NCBI GenBank assembly: GCA_013368325.1
Contig: JAACJK010000186.1
Span: 1 to 41,157 of the forward strand
Source of the DNA: Ephemerocybe angulata
Lineage: Eukaryota; Basidiomycota; Agaricomycetes; Agaricales; Psathyrellaceae
Reading direction: 5' to 3'
Length of the DNA stretch: 41,157 bases
The notes beneath the pieces were generated by a model. That model was not told the origin of the DNA. It was given only the letters and a program-made list of their open reading frames with translations, and searched no databases. The first letter of the stretch is position 1; each line of letters begins with the position of its first letter. A program made the position numbers and the translations under genes. Positions 1 through 11,215 of the stretch are shown piece by piece.

Positions 1-34
1 AACCCTAACCCTAACCCTAACCCTAACCCTAACC

Positions 35-75
<41 letters not shown>

Positions 76-81
76 CCCTAA
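1..81. repeat. Telomere, (AACCCT)n
   Basis: About thirteen AACCCT units start at base 1, with one AAACCCT variant near base 53. The C-rich strand reads 5' to 3' inward, so the G-strand TTAGGG runs out toward the left end. This is the expected polarity for a true left chromosome end. The tract changes to the subtelomeric array at base 82. Confidence 0.97.
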
Positions 82-3000
82 GCATCCGATGTATGTCTCT
101 GACTTGGTTTGTGAATGAGGGACAAAGGTCATCGCACCTGTGGCATGCGACGCACTCTGTCTTGCCTCGATGCTCGGTCGACTTGTGAATGAGGGACAGT
201 GGACTGCACCCGTATCGCATCCGACGTACGTCTCTGACTCGGTTTGTGAATGAGGGACAAAGGTCATCGCAGCTGTGGCATGCTACGCACTCTGTCTTGT
301 CTCGATGCTCAGTCGACTTGTGAATGAGGGACAGTGGACTACACCCGTATCGCATCCGACGTACACCTCTGACTTGGTCTACGAATGAGGAGCAATGGAC
401 TGCGGCTGTGGCACATCCAACATACTTCTCTGACTTGGACTGCCCACCCATTGCATGCGATGGATGCATCTGACTTGGTCTATGAATGAGGAGCAATGGA
501 CTGCACCCGTATCGCATCCGACGTACACCTCTGACTTGGTCTATGAATGAGGAGCAATGGACTGCGCCTGTGGCACATCCGACGTACGTCTCTGACTCGG
601 TTTGTGAATGAGTGACAACAAAGTCACCGCCTGACACAGCTATCCTCACAAAAAAACTGCCACCCTACACCAATCCTGGCTCAAAGCCCACCACCCTAGC
701 ACCAACCCTGGCTCAAAGCATGGAAAACCCTACAAACCCTGCCCAAAAATCCCCCCATAACCCTAAGCCCCGGAATGAAGCACTAAGTGTTTTAGGACTG
801 CGCCCGTATCGCATCTGACATACACGTCTGACTCGGTTTGTGAATGAGGGTCAACAGACTGCGCACCTGTTGCATGCGACACACTCTGTTTTGCCTCGAT
901 GCTCGCTCGACTTGTGAATGAGGGACAGTGAACTGCGCCTGTATCACATCTGACGTACACCTCTGACTCGGTTTGTGAATATGTGACAAAGGACTGCGCA
1001 CCTGTCACATCCGACGTACGCCTCTGACTCGGTTTGGGAATGAGGGACAAAGGTCATCGCACCTGTGGCATGCGACGCACTCTGTCTTGCCTCGATGCTC
1101 GGTTGACATGTGAATGAGGGACAGTGGACTGCACCCGTATCGCATCCGATGTATGTCTCTGACTTGGTTTGTGAATGAGGGACAAAGGTCATCGCACCTG
1201 TGGCATGCGACGCACTCTGTCTTGCCTCGATGCTCGGTCGACTTGTGAATGAGGGACAGTGGACTGCACCCGTATCGCATCCGACGTACGTCTCTGACTC
1301 GGTTTGTGAATGAGGGACAAAGGTCATCGCAGCTGTGGCATGCTACGCACTCTGTCTTGTCTCGATGCTCAGTCGACTTGTGAATGAGGGACAGTGGACT
1401 ACACCCGTATCGCATCCGACGTACACCTCTGACTTGGTCTACGAATGAGGAGCAATGGACTGCGGCTGTGGCACATCCAACATACTTCTCTGACTTGGAC
1501 TGCCCACCCATTGCATGCGATGGATGCATCTGACTTGGTCTATGAATGAGGAGCAATGGACTGCACCCGTATCGCATCCGACGTACACCTCTGACTTGGT
1601 CTATGAATGAGGAGCAATGGACTGCGCCTGTGGCACATCCGACGTACGTCTCTGACTCGGTTTGTGAATGAGTGACAACAAAGTCACCGCCTGACACAGC
1701 TATCCTCACAAAAAAACTGCCACCCTACACCAATCCTGGCTCAAAGCCCACCACCCTAGCACCAACCCTGGCTCAAAGCATGGAAAACCCTACAAACCCT
1801 GCCCAAAAATCCCCCCATAACCCTAAGCCCCGGAATGAAGCACTAAGTGTTTTAGGACTGCGCCCGTATCGCATCTGACATACACGTCTGACTCGGTTTG
1901 TGAATGAGGGTCAACAGACTGCGCACCTGTTGCATGCGACACACTCTGTTTTGCCTCGATGCTCGCTCGACTTGTGAATGAGGGACAGTGAACTGCGCCT
2001 GTATCACATCTGACGTACACCTCTGACTCGGTTTGTGAATATGTGACAAAGGACTGCGCACCTGTCACATCCGACGTACGCCTCTGACTTGGTTTGGGAA
2101 TGAGGGACAAAGGTCATCGCACCTGTGGCATGCGACGCACTCTGTCTTGCCTCGATGCTCGGTTGACATGTGAATGAGGGACAGTGGACTGCACCCGTAT
2201 CGCATCCGATGTATGTCTCTGACTTGGTTTGTGAATGAGGGACAAAGGTCATCGCACCTGTGGCATGCGACGCACTCTGTCTTGCCTCGATGCTCGGTCG
2301 ACTTGTGAATGAGGGACAGTGGACTGCACCCGTATCGCATCCGACGTACGTCTCTGACTCGGTTTGTGAATGAGGGACAAAGGTCATCGCAGCTGTGGCA
2401 TGCTACGCACTCTGTCTTGTCTCGATGCTCAGTCGACTTGTGAATGAGGGACAGTGGACTACACCCGTATCGCATCCGACGTACACCTCTGACTTGGTCT
2501 ACGAATGAGGAGCAATGGACTGCGGCTGTGGCACATCCAACATACTTCTCTGACTTGGACTGCCCACCCATTGCATGCGATGGATGCATCTGACTTGGTC
2601 TATGAATGAGGAGCAATGGACTGCACCCGTATCGCATCCGACGTACACCTCTGACTTGGTCTATGAATGAGGAGCAATGGACTGCGCCTGTGGCACATCC
2701 GACGTACGTCTCTGACTCGGTTTGTGAATGAGTGACAACAAAGTCACCGCCTGACACAGCTATCCTCACAAAAAAACTGCCACCCTACACCAATCCTGGC
2801 TCAAAGCCCACCACCCTAGCACCAACCCTGGCTCAAAGCATGGAAAACCCTACAAACCCTGCCCAAAAATCCCCCCATAACCCTAAGCCCCGGAATGAAG
2901 CACTAAGTGTTTTAGGACTGCGCCCGTATCGCATCTGACATACACGTCTGACTCGGTTTGTGAATGAGGGTCAACAGACTGCGCACCTGTTGCATGCGAC

Positions 3001-5007
3001 ACACTCTGTTTTGCCTCGATGCTCGCTCGACTTGTGAATGAGGGACAGTGAACTGCGCCTGTATCACATCTGACGTACACCTCTGACTCGGTTTGTGAAT
3101 ATGTGACAAAGGACTGCGCACCTGTCACATCCGACGTACGCCTCTGACTCGGTTTGGGAATGAGGGACAAAGGTCATCGCACCTGTGGCATGCGACGCAC
3201 TCTGTCTTGCCTCGATGCTCGGTTGACATGTGAATGAGGGACAGTGGACTGCACCCGTATCGCATCCGATGTATGTCTCTGACTTGGTTTGTGAATGAGG
3301 GACAAAGGTCATCGCACCTGTGGCATGCGACGCACTCTGTCTTGCCTCGATGCTCGGTCGACTTGTGAATGAGGGACAGTGGACTGCACCCGTATCGCAT
3401 CCGACGTACGTCTCTGACTCGGTTTGTGAATGAGGGACAAAGGTCATCGCAGCTGTGGCATGCTACGCACTCTGTCTTGTCTCGATGCTCAGTCGACTTG
3501 TGAATGAGGGACAGTGGACTACACCCGTATCGCATCCGACGTACACCTCTGACTTGGTCTACGAATGAGGAGCAATGGACTGCGGCTGTGGCACATCCAA
3601 CATACTTCTCTGACTTGGACTGCCCACCCATTGCATGCGATGGATGCATCTGACTTGGTCTATGAATGAGGAGCAATGGACTGCACCCGTATCGCATCCG
3701 ACGTACACCTCTGACTTGGTCTATGAATGAGGAGCAATGGACTGCGCCTGTGGCACATCCGACGTACGTCTCTGACTCGGTTTGTGAATGAGTGACAACA
3801 AAGTCACCGCCTGACACAGCTATCCTCACAAAAAAACTGCCACCCTACACCAATCCTGGCTCAAAGCCCACCACCCTAGCACCAACCCTGGCTCAAAGCA
3901 TGGAAAACCCTACAAACCCTGCCCAAAAATCCCCCCATAACCCTAAGCCCCGGAATGAAGCACTAAGTGTTTTAGGACTGCGCCCGTATCGCATCTGACA
4001 TACACGTCTGACTCGGTTTGTGAATGAGGGTCAACAGACTGCGCACCTGTTGCATGCGACACACTCTGTTTTGCCTCGATGCTCGCTCGACTTGTGAATG
4101 AGGGACAGTGAACTGCGCCTGTATCACATCTGACGTACACCTCTGACTCGGTTTGTGAATATGTGACAAAGGACTGCGCACCTGTCACATCCGACGTACG
4201 CCTCTGACTCGGTTTGGGAATGAGGGACAAAGGTCATCGCACCTGTGGCATGCGACGCACTCTGTCTTGCCTCGATGCTCGGTTGACATGTGAATGAGGG
4301 ACAGTGGACTGCACCCGTATCGCATCCGATGTATGTCTCTGACTTGGTTTGTGAATGAGGGACAAAGGTCATCGCACCTGTGGCATGCGACGCACTCTGT
4401 CTTGCCTCGATGCTCGGTCGACTTGTGAATGAGGGACAGTGGACTGCACCCGTATCGCATCCGACGTACGTCTCTGACTCGGTTTGTGAATGAGGGACAA
4501 AGGTCATCGCAGCTGTGGCATGCTACGCACTCTGTCTTGTCTCGATGCTCAGTCGACTTGTGAATGAGGGACAGTGGACTACACCCGTATCGCATCTGAC
4601 GTACACCTCTGACTTGGTCTACGAATGAGGAGCAATGGACTGCGGCTGTGGCACATCCAACATACTTCTCTGACTTGGACTGCCCACCCATTGCATGCGA
4701 TGGATGCATCTGACTTGGTCTATGAATGAGGAGCAATGGACTGCACCCGTATCGCATCCGACGTACACCTCTGACTTGGTCTATGAATGAGGAGCAATGG
4801 ACTGCGCCTGTGGCACATCCGACGTACGTCTCTGACTCGGTTTGTGAATGAGTGACAACAAAGTCACCGCCTGACACAGCTATCCTCACAAAAAAACTGC
4901 CACCCTACACCAATCCTGGCTCAAAGCCCACCACCCTAGCACCAACCCTGGCTCAAAGCATGGAAAACCCTACAAACCCTGCCCAAAAATCCCCCCATAA
5001 CCCTAAG
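82..5007. repeat. Subtelomeric tandem array, 1060 bp unit, about 4.6 copies
   Basis: The same sequence returns every 1060 bases (for example 612, 1672, 2732, 3792, 4852). Copies are almost identical: I found only two substitutions, at 2090 and 4597. Each unit is built from roughly 135 bp subrepeats (starts at 82, 217, 352) sharing the phrase TGTGAATGAGGGACA. Each full unit also carries one ~110 bp patch of degenerate telomere-like AACCCT motifs (654-762 and every 1060 bp after). The array begins in mid-unit at the telomere and ends after AACCCTAAG at 5007. Open frames inside it repeat with the unit, occur on both strands and are not genes. Confidence 0.95.
4894..5007. repeat. Telomere-like patch at the array/helicase junction
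   Basis: Scattered CACCCTA, AACCCTG, AACCCTA and TAACCCTAAG words form a degenerate telomeric tract. It is the last of five copies, one per 1060 bp unit. At 5007 the array sequence stops after CCCTAAG and unrelated helicase sequence starts; in the other copies CCCTAAG continues into CCCCGGAATG. The final codons of the helicase lie in this patch. Confidence 0.8.
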
Positions 5008-8000
5008 ACCTCTGAAACCAACCACACAATGAACGCATCCAAATCGTGCCACTCCACCTTGAAAAACGCGCCCATTTCACCACGCAAGGTGTCGTCTGCC
5101 CAGATGAAGGACAGCAAAGGCAGTACAAGGTCCCTGTTTGGATGATCCATCCCACTCTTAAACACTGGGTGAAGGAGATTGCCACCCATCGAGCTGATAT
5201 GGCAGGTCCAGCATGGGTTTTTATACGCCTTCGTCTTGTTGCTTCTGTCATACTTGATGTTCTGACGGAGGGCGATGAAGATGTCTCTGTCGATGTTGGG
5301 GCAATCATAAGGGGAATTGTGCCGTACTGCTAAGCCCATTGCAAAGCATGCACCACAGTTCTTCTTCACCAAGTCGAGGATGGTGCTGTACTGAGTAAGG
5401 GCAGCCTGCTTCGTCAACATGGCAGTGGTCGTAAGCTTGGTCGACTTCACCACTGCACTGTGGTATGATATGCTGAGGCGACGCTTTAGGTTAGCAGCGG
5501 TTTCGGGAGCGGGTGCCTGAAGGTCGAGTGCCAGGAGATCAGACACCTGGTTAGATGGTTTACCCTGCGTCTTCTTGTTGACCTGGCCATCTGATTGTGC
5601 CAGGGTGTTAGAAAATATCAGAAGTACAAGCAGCAGATGGAGACTCACATAGGTCGCAGGCATAACAGGGAAAGTAGCGCTTGTCCAAGTCTAAGCAGTT
5701 GACACCCTGCCCATCCAAAACCTCGCTCATGTTGTACCGCATACAGGTCAGTGGCCATGTCTCCACCTCCTCATCTGCCACCTTGGTCATTCTTTTCATC
5801 TGCCGGATACCACGCATGTCCGCATGGTGGGCAGAAAGAGATCCACCGTACCCTCTTGCAATAAGCACACAATATGCTTCCTGCCCATCCCGACCTGCCC
5901 GTCCAGACTGCTGCACAAAGGTAATCATGTCGTGTGGAGTACCGTAGTGAATGGTAAGTCGGATGTGGGGATAATCAGTGCCTGCAGCCAGGGCAGTGGT
6001 GCAGACAAGGCCAAGAGAGCGACCTGCAATGAAGTCGGCCATAAGAAGTTCTCTGGCATCGTCGCTCAGAGGGTAGCGTTCAGAGTCTGAATGGTAGAAG
6101 CCGATGTCAAGGGCCTTAGCCACCTCTGTCCCATCCTCAAGTGAGGTAACAAACACCATGTAGCGATCTTTCGTGTTCCACTTGAGGCGTGACTGGCATC
6201 GCTCGAGCTGCATCTTCGTCATGTGCACGGACTTTGCTGCAGACTGCCCTTTTGCGTGAGCCAACCAGTACCGGTGTTCCGGTCGGGCAGATGGGGAGGA
6301 AATGGTAGTGACGTTGGTGAGCAACATCTTGTCGGTGAGATGCTTGCGCCCAGCAGGTGGGAGCGTAGCAGAGAGCAGAACAAACTGACATGTTGCCTGT
6401 TGCCGCAGCAAGTGTGGGTTGGAGAAGGTGTCTGCACGAAAGACATCATCGGTGAAGTAGTAGTGGGCCTCGTCGAAAATGTAGCGGGCGATAGGACGTG
6501 GAAGGCCTGCAATCGCAGCTTGCCAATGGGGCATCCGGATCTTGTCACAGGAAACAATGATGAGGTTGGCATGGCCCTGGAGCACTGGCTTCTGCGCTCC
6601 CTGAAAGTGCTCGTATGGGATGCGGAATTCATCCAGGCGTCGGAACCAGTCACTTTGCAAGGAGAGAAGGGGAAGGATGATGACGGTATAGCTTGCCTCA
6701 ACCATAGAAGGGAGGATGGCTATAGCTGTCTTGCCAATCCCTGTTGGAAGGGCTACAATGACATCACCTTCCAACTTCAGAAGCGCCTCAACTGCCTGGC
6801 GCTGTTCAGGAACACGCCAGTTGGTTCCAGGCCCGTAGAGCTTGGCCAACTTTGGAAGCATGGTCTTGCTGGAAGACGTCGCGAGTGGTGGTAGACGAGG
6901 GGAGGAAGCGATGGGTGTCATAGTCGCTCTGGGTGGTCGGAAGGAGGATAGCTGTGGGGTAGGTGCGAGCATTGGTTGCGGGAATGGAGCAAGTCGTGCA
7001 GCGGCAACCTGAGAGGAAGATGCAACTGGTGCTGGTGCCAGAGTCCTCACTGGAGATTCGGGGAGGAAGACTGCATCTGCATCTGCATCGACATACTCTA
7101 GTCCTGGGCTTGCCTCGCGGAGAGGACTTGCAAACGTTTGAGGAGCGTCCAGTTGAACTTGGGTTAAATAATCAGTTTAGAAAATGTATTATCATTTTTG
7201 TTGCAACTCATACCAGATTTCTTGCGGAGAGGACTTGCAAACGTTGGAGGAGCGTCCAGTCGAACTTGGGGAAAATAATCAGGTCAGAAATTTATTATCA
7301 TTTTTGTTGCAACTCATACCGGATTTGGTAGCCTTGAGCTCTGACTCCAACATGTCTACCTTCCCAGCCAATGCCTTTACCTCCGCCTGCAACTCTGCTT
7401 GGCCTTTCTCGCTAGAGGTGCGGAAGGCACGGAGAAAGGCCATGATGTCGCCCGACTGATCTACCGCAGGGCCTTGAAGAACAGGAGCAGGGGCCCTCGG
7501 CACCAGTCCAAGGCTATCATACACATCCATCGTACATTCATCGTATCGCAGGCCAAGTCCACCTGGTGGGATCTTGAACATCTTCTGATAGGCAACACTC
7601 GCCTCCATGAAGAGTTGAATGACGTCCTGCGAGACGCCACCCAGACTGTCATGATCAATCCCATAGATGCGACTCTCTGTCCGAACCGAGTGTCCACTCT
7701 GCAGAGCGTGAAGAGAGCTCATCGTCTCTTCCTCCATGAGTGAGTCAATCGCACCCTTGCACAAGCGTGTTCGCCAGCCGGTTGAGATGTGCCTCCATGC
7801 AGCGATCATCAAGACCCATGCAATCACAACACTGAACGCCGCACCCATTGCCTTGCTCGCCTTGTCGGAATCCAGTTCCTTCCCCAAGTCCATGAAAAGC
7901 ATTTCATGGTATAGGAGAGGTATCTCGGGTTCCTCTGGCCAGACTGACTTGGCCAAAAACTTGGAAGAAAACTCAGTTACGCTCTACACAGTGCGGACAT

Positions 8001-10848
8001 CCAAGGGCTTACCACGGCAAAGGGCCTCGCAAAGGTGTGGACTTGAATCGTCAAATCCTGGTCGAAGCCGCAGAGGGCATGGGGAATCATTCGGTCACTC
8101 TCCTGGTTGTGGGTATTCTTCGAGTATTGCCCAATAAAGGACACATACTTACCCACCGCAATGAGGTTGCGCATCCGGGTATTCCGGTTCCGTATGAGCA
8201 TGGAACACATCTCAGCCCCACGTGCGGAAGATCCACCCCGCATGTTGGCTGAAATGCACATCAGAACCTCCAAAGTTGACAAACTCTGCAGCCACTTCCT
8301 GGCCTCATGTACGTTGACCACCCAGTAGCCTGGGGATGCCTCTGTCATGAAACGGGCAAAGAGGGCTGGAGTCGTAAAGACCTTGTTGCCCAGATCATAC
8401 ATGCGATCCTTGAAGGGATTGCCAGGATCGTCCAGGAAGCAGTACCCAGGGGTCGGAGAGGACATGTTGTCAGCCAAGATGGTGTAGTCGACGTGGAGGT
8501 CGAGCCCAAAGAGGATCTCCTCCTTGAAGATCCTCAACATTTGGGCATCCAAGTTGCCAAAGACAGTCCCAACGTTGTCCAGAGTAATCTTCTTGCCCTC
8601 AAAGAGCATGAGCGAGTAATCATCTTCCCCGCGATTGGGAAAGACAATCTTGGGAAGACTAACCGTCTTGTACGAGAGGAAGCTGGCGTACTTTTGAAGG
8701 GAGCCCAGGTCGCTGAATGTGGTGGACTCGTGTAGCTTGGTGAATACCCCAAGCTCCCGGATAAGAGTGTCCTCGATGACGTTGGGGGTCGCAAGGCAGT
8801 TGTGGAACTCTGTCAAGGCGACCAGCTGGATCGCGCGAGTCAGCTTGGTGATGGTGCCAGTCACATTCTTGGGAAGCGCAAAATCACCTCCCGCCTTGAG
8901 CGTGAAGAGGCCGAGGAAGCTGAGGGTAGGGTTGGGGAAAGAAGTGCTCGCCCTGGAGTCCCAGGTGCAGAGCCAGAGGGTCTTGAACATAGCGTGAAGG
9001 GTCTTGATATCCTTGGTCGCCTTCAGGGACTTCAAAGCTTTGTCGAGCTTTGTGGTGCTTGCAAACTTGAAGCCTGCACACGATTTACGGAGCAAGCCAG
9101 CCACAAGATGAACGACAGGAACACAGTACTGCTTTACTGTATCCCCTGTGATGGTCGCCCAATGGGGTGTTCTTGAGCCTTCAAATTGTGTCAGTACAAT
9201 CGAGGAATGAACATGAATAAGACATACTCGAACTCCGAGTTGTTGCTGTTCAACCTCTGTCGAACTGCAAGCTGGGTCTTGTTGATGAGGGCGGTCGCTT
9301 CTTTCATGTACTGCACGACAAGAGCATGAAGCCATGCGAGATCGTCTGTCGCCTTGGGCAAAGCGACCAGTTCGCGCAAGTCTGAAACGGCGGCACCAAC
9401 CACCAGTTCAGGGTACCCGGTGCGCATCAGCCATGGACTGATAAGTCGGGCATTGGGGACGGAGCGGGCGGTAGTAAGCACAGAGGTGTGGATCTCTGCA
9501 AACTGCTGTTGCCAGTAAGTTGTGGGCTCCTGGCCCTGGGCTGCAACTGGCACGGCATTTGCGGCAAGCACACGGATGTAGGTGCGAACAACTCCCTTGT
9601 TGATGCACTGCACAGAGATATCGTGCTCCATGGAACGTCCGTCACCTTCGTGGGCCTTGTTGATATGCAGGCGCACGGCTACAGCTCCACCGGCATAGGC
9701 ACAAGTGGGACAGCCAAACTCCGTTTGGACAGCGATGCCAGCGAAGGGCTTCGTTGGAACACGCTCGGACTCCAAGTCGGGGAAACTGTCAGCAACCTCC
9801 TTCTTGCTGCTGATTGCTGCGAGATCTGCAACAAGGTCCTTTGTAAGCTTTACCTTGTGCACTTTGTGTATGTGCTTGCCGACCATGACAGACGTATATG
9901 CCTGCTCGCATGGAAGGCAGACGTATAATCTGAGCTCCTCATTGATCGCCAACCCGAGCTGCTGAAGGCGATCAGAAATCAGGAGGTCATTGGGCAGGTA
10001 GCGGTAGTTCTATTATGAGTTGTGTCAAATATCATAATAGGTAGTGGATATGTGCAACGTACCAAGTCGGCTTCATCATCACTTTCATCCTTTTTGTCTT
10101 TGTCCTCAGCCGTGTTTCGGAGGCCACGAAACTCAGGGCTACGTACCTCACTCTCCTGATATATCTTTGTTAGTCAACTTCTCTTCCACAATTGATTATA
10201 CTCGTACCTCTTCAGACTGTTGTGCGCTCTGAACGGTGAATATATTAGACTTTGTACCTTGGGGAATTTGGAGCAGGTGCGTACTGTATCACATGGCTGT
10301 ACATTGGCAAACGTCAGTGGGTAAAAGAATCATTGCAAGCATAACATATGTACCTCGGTGTCGGAAGGGATCTCAATCTGTTGATATCAGCACTTTTGGC
10401 TGTATGTATTTCAACAAGTCACGTACCACATCGTCCTCAATCTGTACCTGCAATATATTATGAGTGTCGGAAAAAGTCATAATAGGATGCAGAAAGTCAA
10501 ACCTCTTCATCCATCTACAAGTTCAATTAGTTCTCTACGGTGTGTAGCTAACTTGCAGAAACACGCACCATTTCAATATCAGAATGTTCCTGAAAAGGTA
10601 AGAGAATCAGTGAACATTTCAAGCATAGACAAAATTTGGACTCAATCTTGTCAGGATTGAGTCCAAATTTTCCGAAATTCACAAGTCCAAAATCGGTATC
10701 AGTCCTGGTGGGACTGATAATAATTTTGGGAAAATGTGACCAGTCCATACCTGGTCAGATTGGGACATATGCTACAAACAGATGTTAATATGTGATAGAA
10801 ACACTCTATATTGAATGCTATTCATCTTACCTGAACACTAGAAGACAT
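4953..10848 (-). CDS. Telomere-linked RecQ-like DNA helicase with N-terminal zinc-finger pairs, 15 exons
   Basis: Predicted superfamily 2, 3'-5' DNA helicase of the RecQ family, presumably nuclear. Exons that join in frame: 10848-10831, 10771-10751, 10589-10569, 10514-10503, 10447-10427, 10377-10354, 10228-10208, 10155-10147, 10089-10063, 10009-9228, 9171-8013, 7959-7320, 7264-7214, 7157-5649, 5590-4953; about 1650 residues. Two Cys2-His2-like fingers lie near residues 89-109 (CLPC...HIHKVH) and 158-178 (CPTC...HINKAH), as in OrsD-type proteins. After a long helical middle come the helicase motifs: Walker A LPTGIGKT (~1072-1079), DEAH (~1164), SAT (~1198), QQSGRAGRDG (~1351). A RecQ-like zinc module (LTCMRY, VNC, PCYAC) follows. 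All motifs look intact and I found no frameshift. The small 5' exons are less certain: the exon 4 donor GTTTGA is weak, and dropping it keeps the frame. The last ~18 residues are encoded by telomere-like DNA. Family membership is established by motifs; a role in telomere maintenance is inference. Confidence 0.9.
7117..7326 (-). repeat. In-frame tandem duplication of an exon-intron unit within the helicase gene
   Basis: Positions 7117-7220 and 7224-7326 are two copies of the same ~105 bp block at roughly 88-90 percent identity. Each copy holds the end of an intron (CCCAAG acceptor), about 45 nt of exon, and the GTATGAGTTG intron start. The result is an extra 51 nt phase-1 exon (7264-7214) plus an extra intron (7213-7158). 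The peptide is duplicated too: VRLDAPPTFASPLRKKS is followed by VQLDAPQTFASPLREAS. Introns 7265-7319 and 7158-7213 are therefore sister introns. Confidence 0.9.
10063..10848 (-). other. Train of phase-0 microexons forming the helicase N-terminus
   Basis: Nine short coding blocks of 9-27 nt are each a multiple of three and each flanked by AG and GT signals: MSSSVQ, HMSQSDQ, EHSDIEM, MDEE, VQIEDDV, IEIPSDTE, SAQQSEE, ESE, DESDDEADL. Most introns between them are 49-59 nt; one of 161 nt holds a hairpin repeat and one is 125 nt. Several donors are GTACGT or GTACAT, some preceded by GAG. The encoded tract is short, acidic and serine-rich. An alternative 39 nt exon at 10258-10296 would also keep frame but leaves a 29 nt intron, so I left it out. 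Because all are phase 0, any exon can be skipped without a frameshift. Confidence 0.7.
10624..10735. repeat. Hairpin repeat inside helicase intron 2
   Basis: A perfect 17 bp inverted repeat with a 7 nt loop lies at 10631-10671 (AAAATTTGGACTCAATC and its complement). A second, weaker copy of the same unit follows at about 10680-10733 (TATCAGTCC...GGACTGATA). The unit is related to the 58 bp repeats at 10993-11152. It accounts for the unusual 161 nt length of this intron. Confidence 0.8.
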
Positions 10849-10992
10849 GTTTGGCTTTAGAGATGGTGGTGGTAGGTGGTTAAGAAGCAAATGATGGCAA
10901 TGACCAAAACATTTTGTGTATAAGCATGTACAAATACTACATTCCCACACCCAAAAAGGAAGTGGTCTGTGCACCAACTATTTTGTCAAACT

Positions 10993-11152
10993 GACAAGTC
11001 AAAATTTGGTATCAGTCTTGCTAAGAATGAAACCAAATTTTTCCGAAAATGACAAGGCAAAATTTGGTCTCAATCTTGCCAAGAATGAAACCAAAATTTT
11101 CCGAAAATGACAAGTCAAAATCTGGTATGAGTCTTGCCAAGAATGATAATAG
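10993..11152. repeat. 58 bp hairpin-bearing tandem repeat upstream of the helicase
   Basis: Three head-to-tail units start at 10993, 11051 and 11109 with GACAAGTCAAAATTTGGT or close variants. Each carries an imperfect dyad (AAATTTGGT...ACCAAATTT) and ends in TTTTCCGAAAAT. They lie 145-305 bp upstream of the helicase start codon at 10848, so they may sit in its promoter or 5' leader. Confidence 0.8.
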
Positions 11153-11215
11153 ATCTTCCATGAAGTACATCAGTAGCCAACATCACACACCAATGTCCAA
11201 AAGTGTCAGTCACAT

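Noticed and set aside
1005..4889. Cys-rich repeated frames on the minus strand (for example with CVACHRCDDLCPSF) that look like zinc-knuckle proteins
   Set aside because: They recur exactly with the 1060 bp unit, overlap open frames in other phases and follow the 135 bp subrepeat, so they are by-products of repeat DNA without stops.
10258..10296. An extra 39 nt helicase microexon (PCDTVRTCSKFPK)
   Set aside because: It keeps frame and has AG/GT borders, but leaves a 29 nt intron before the next exon, shorter than any other intron here.
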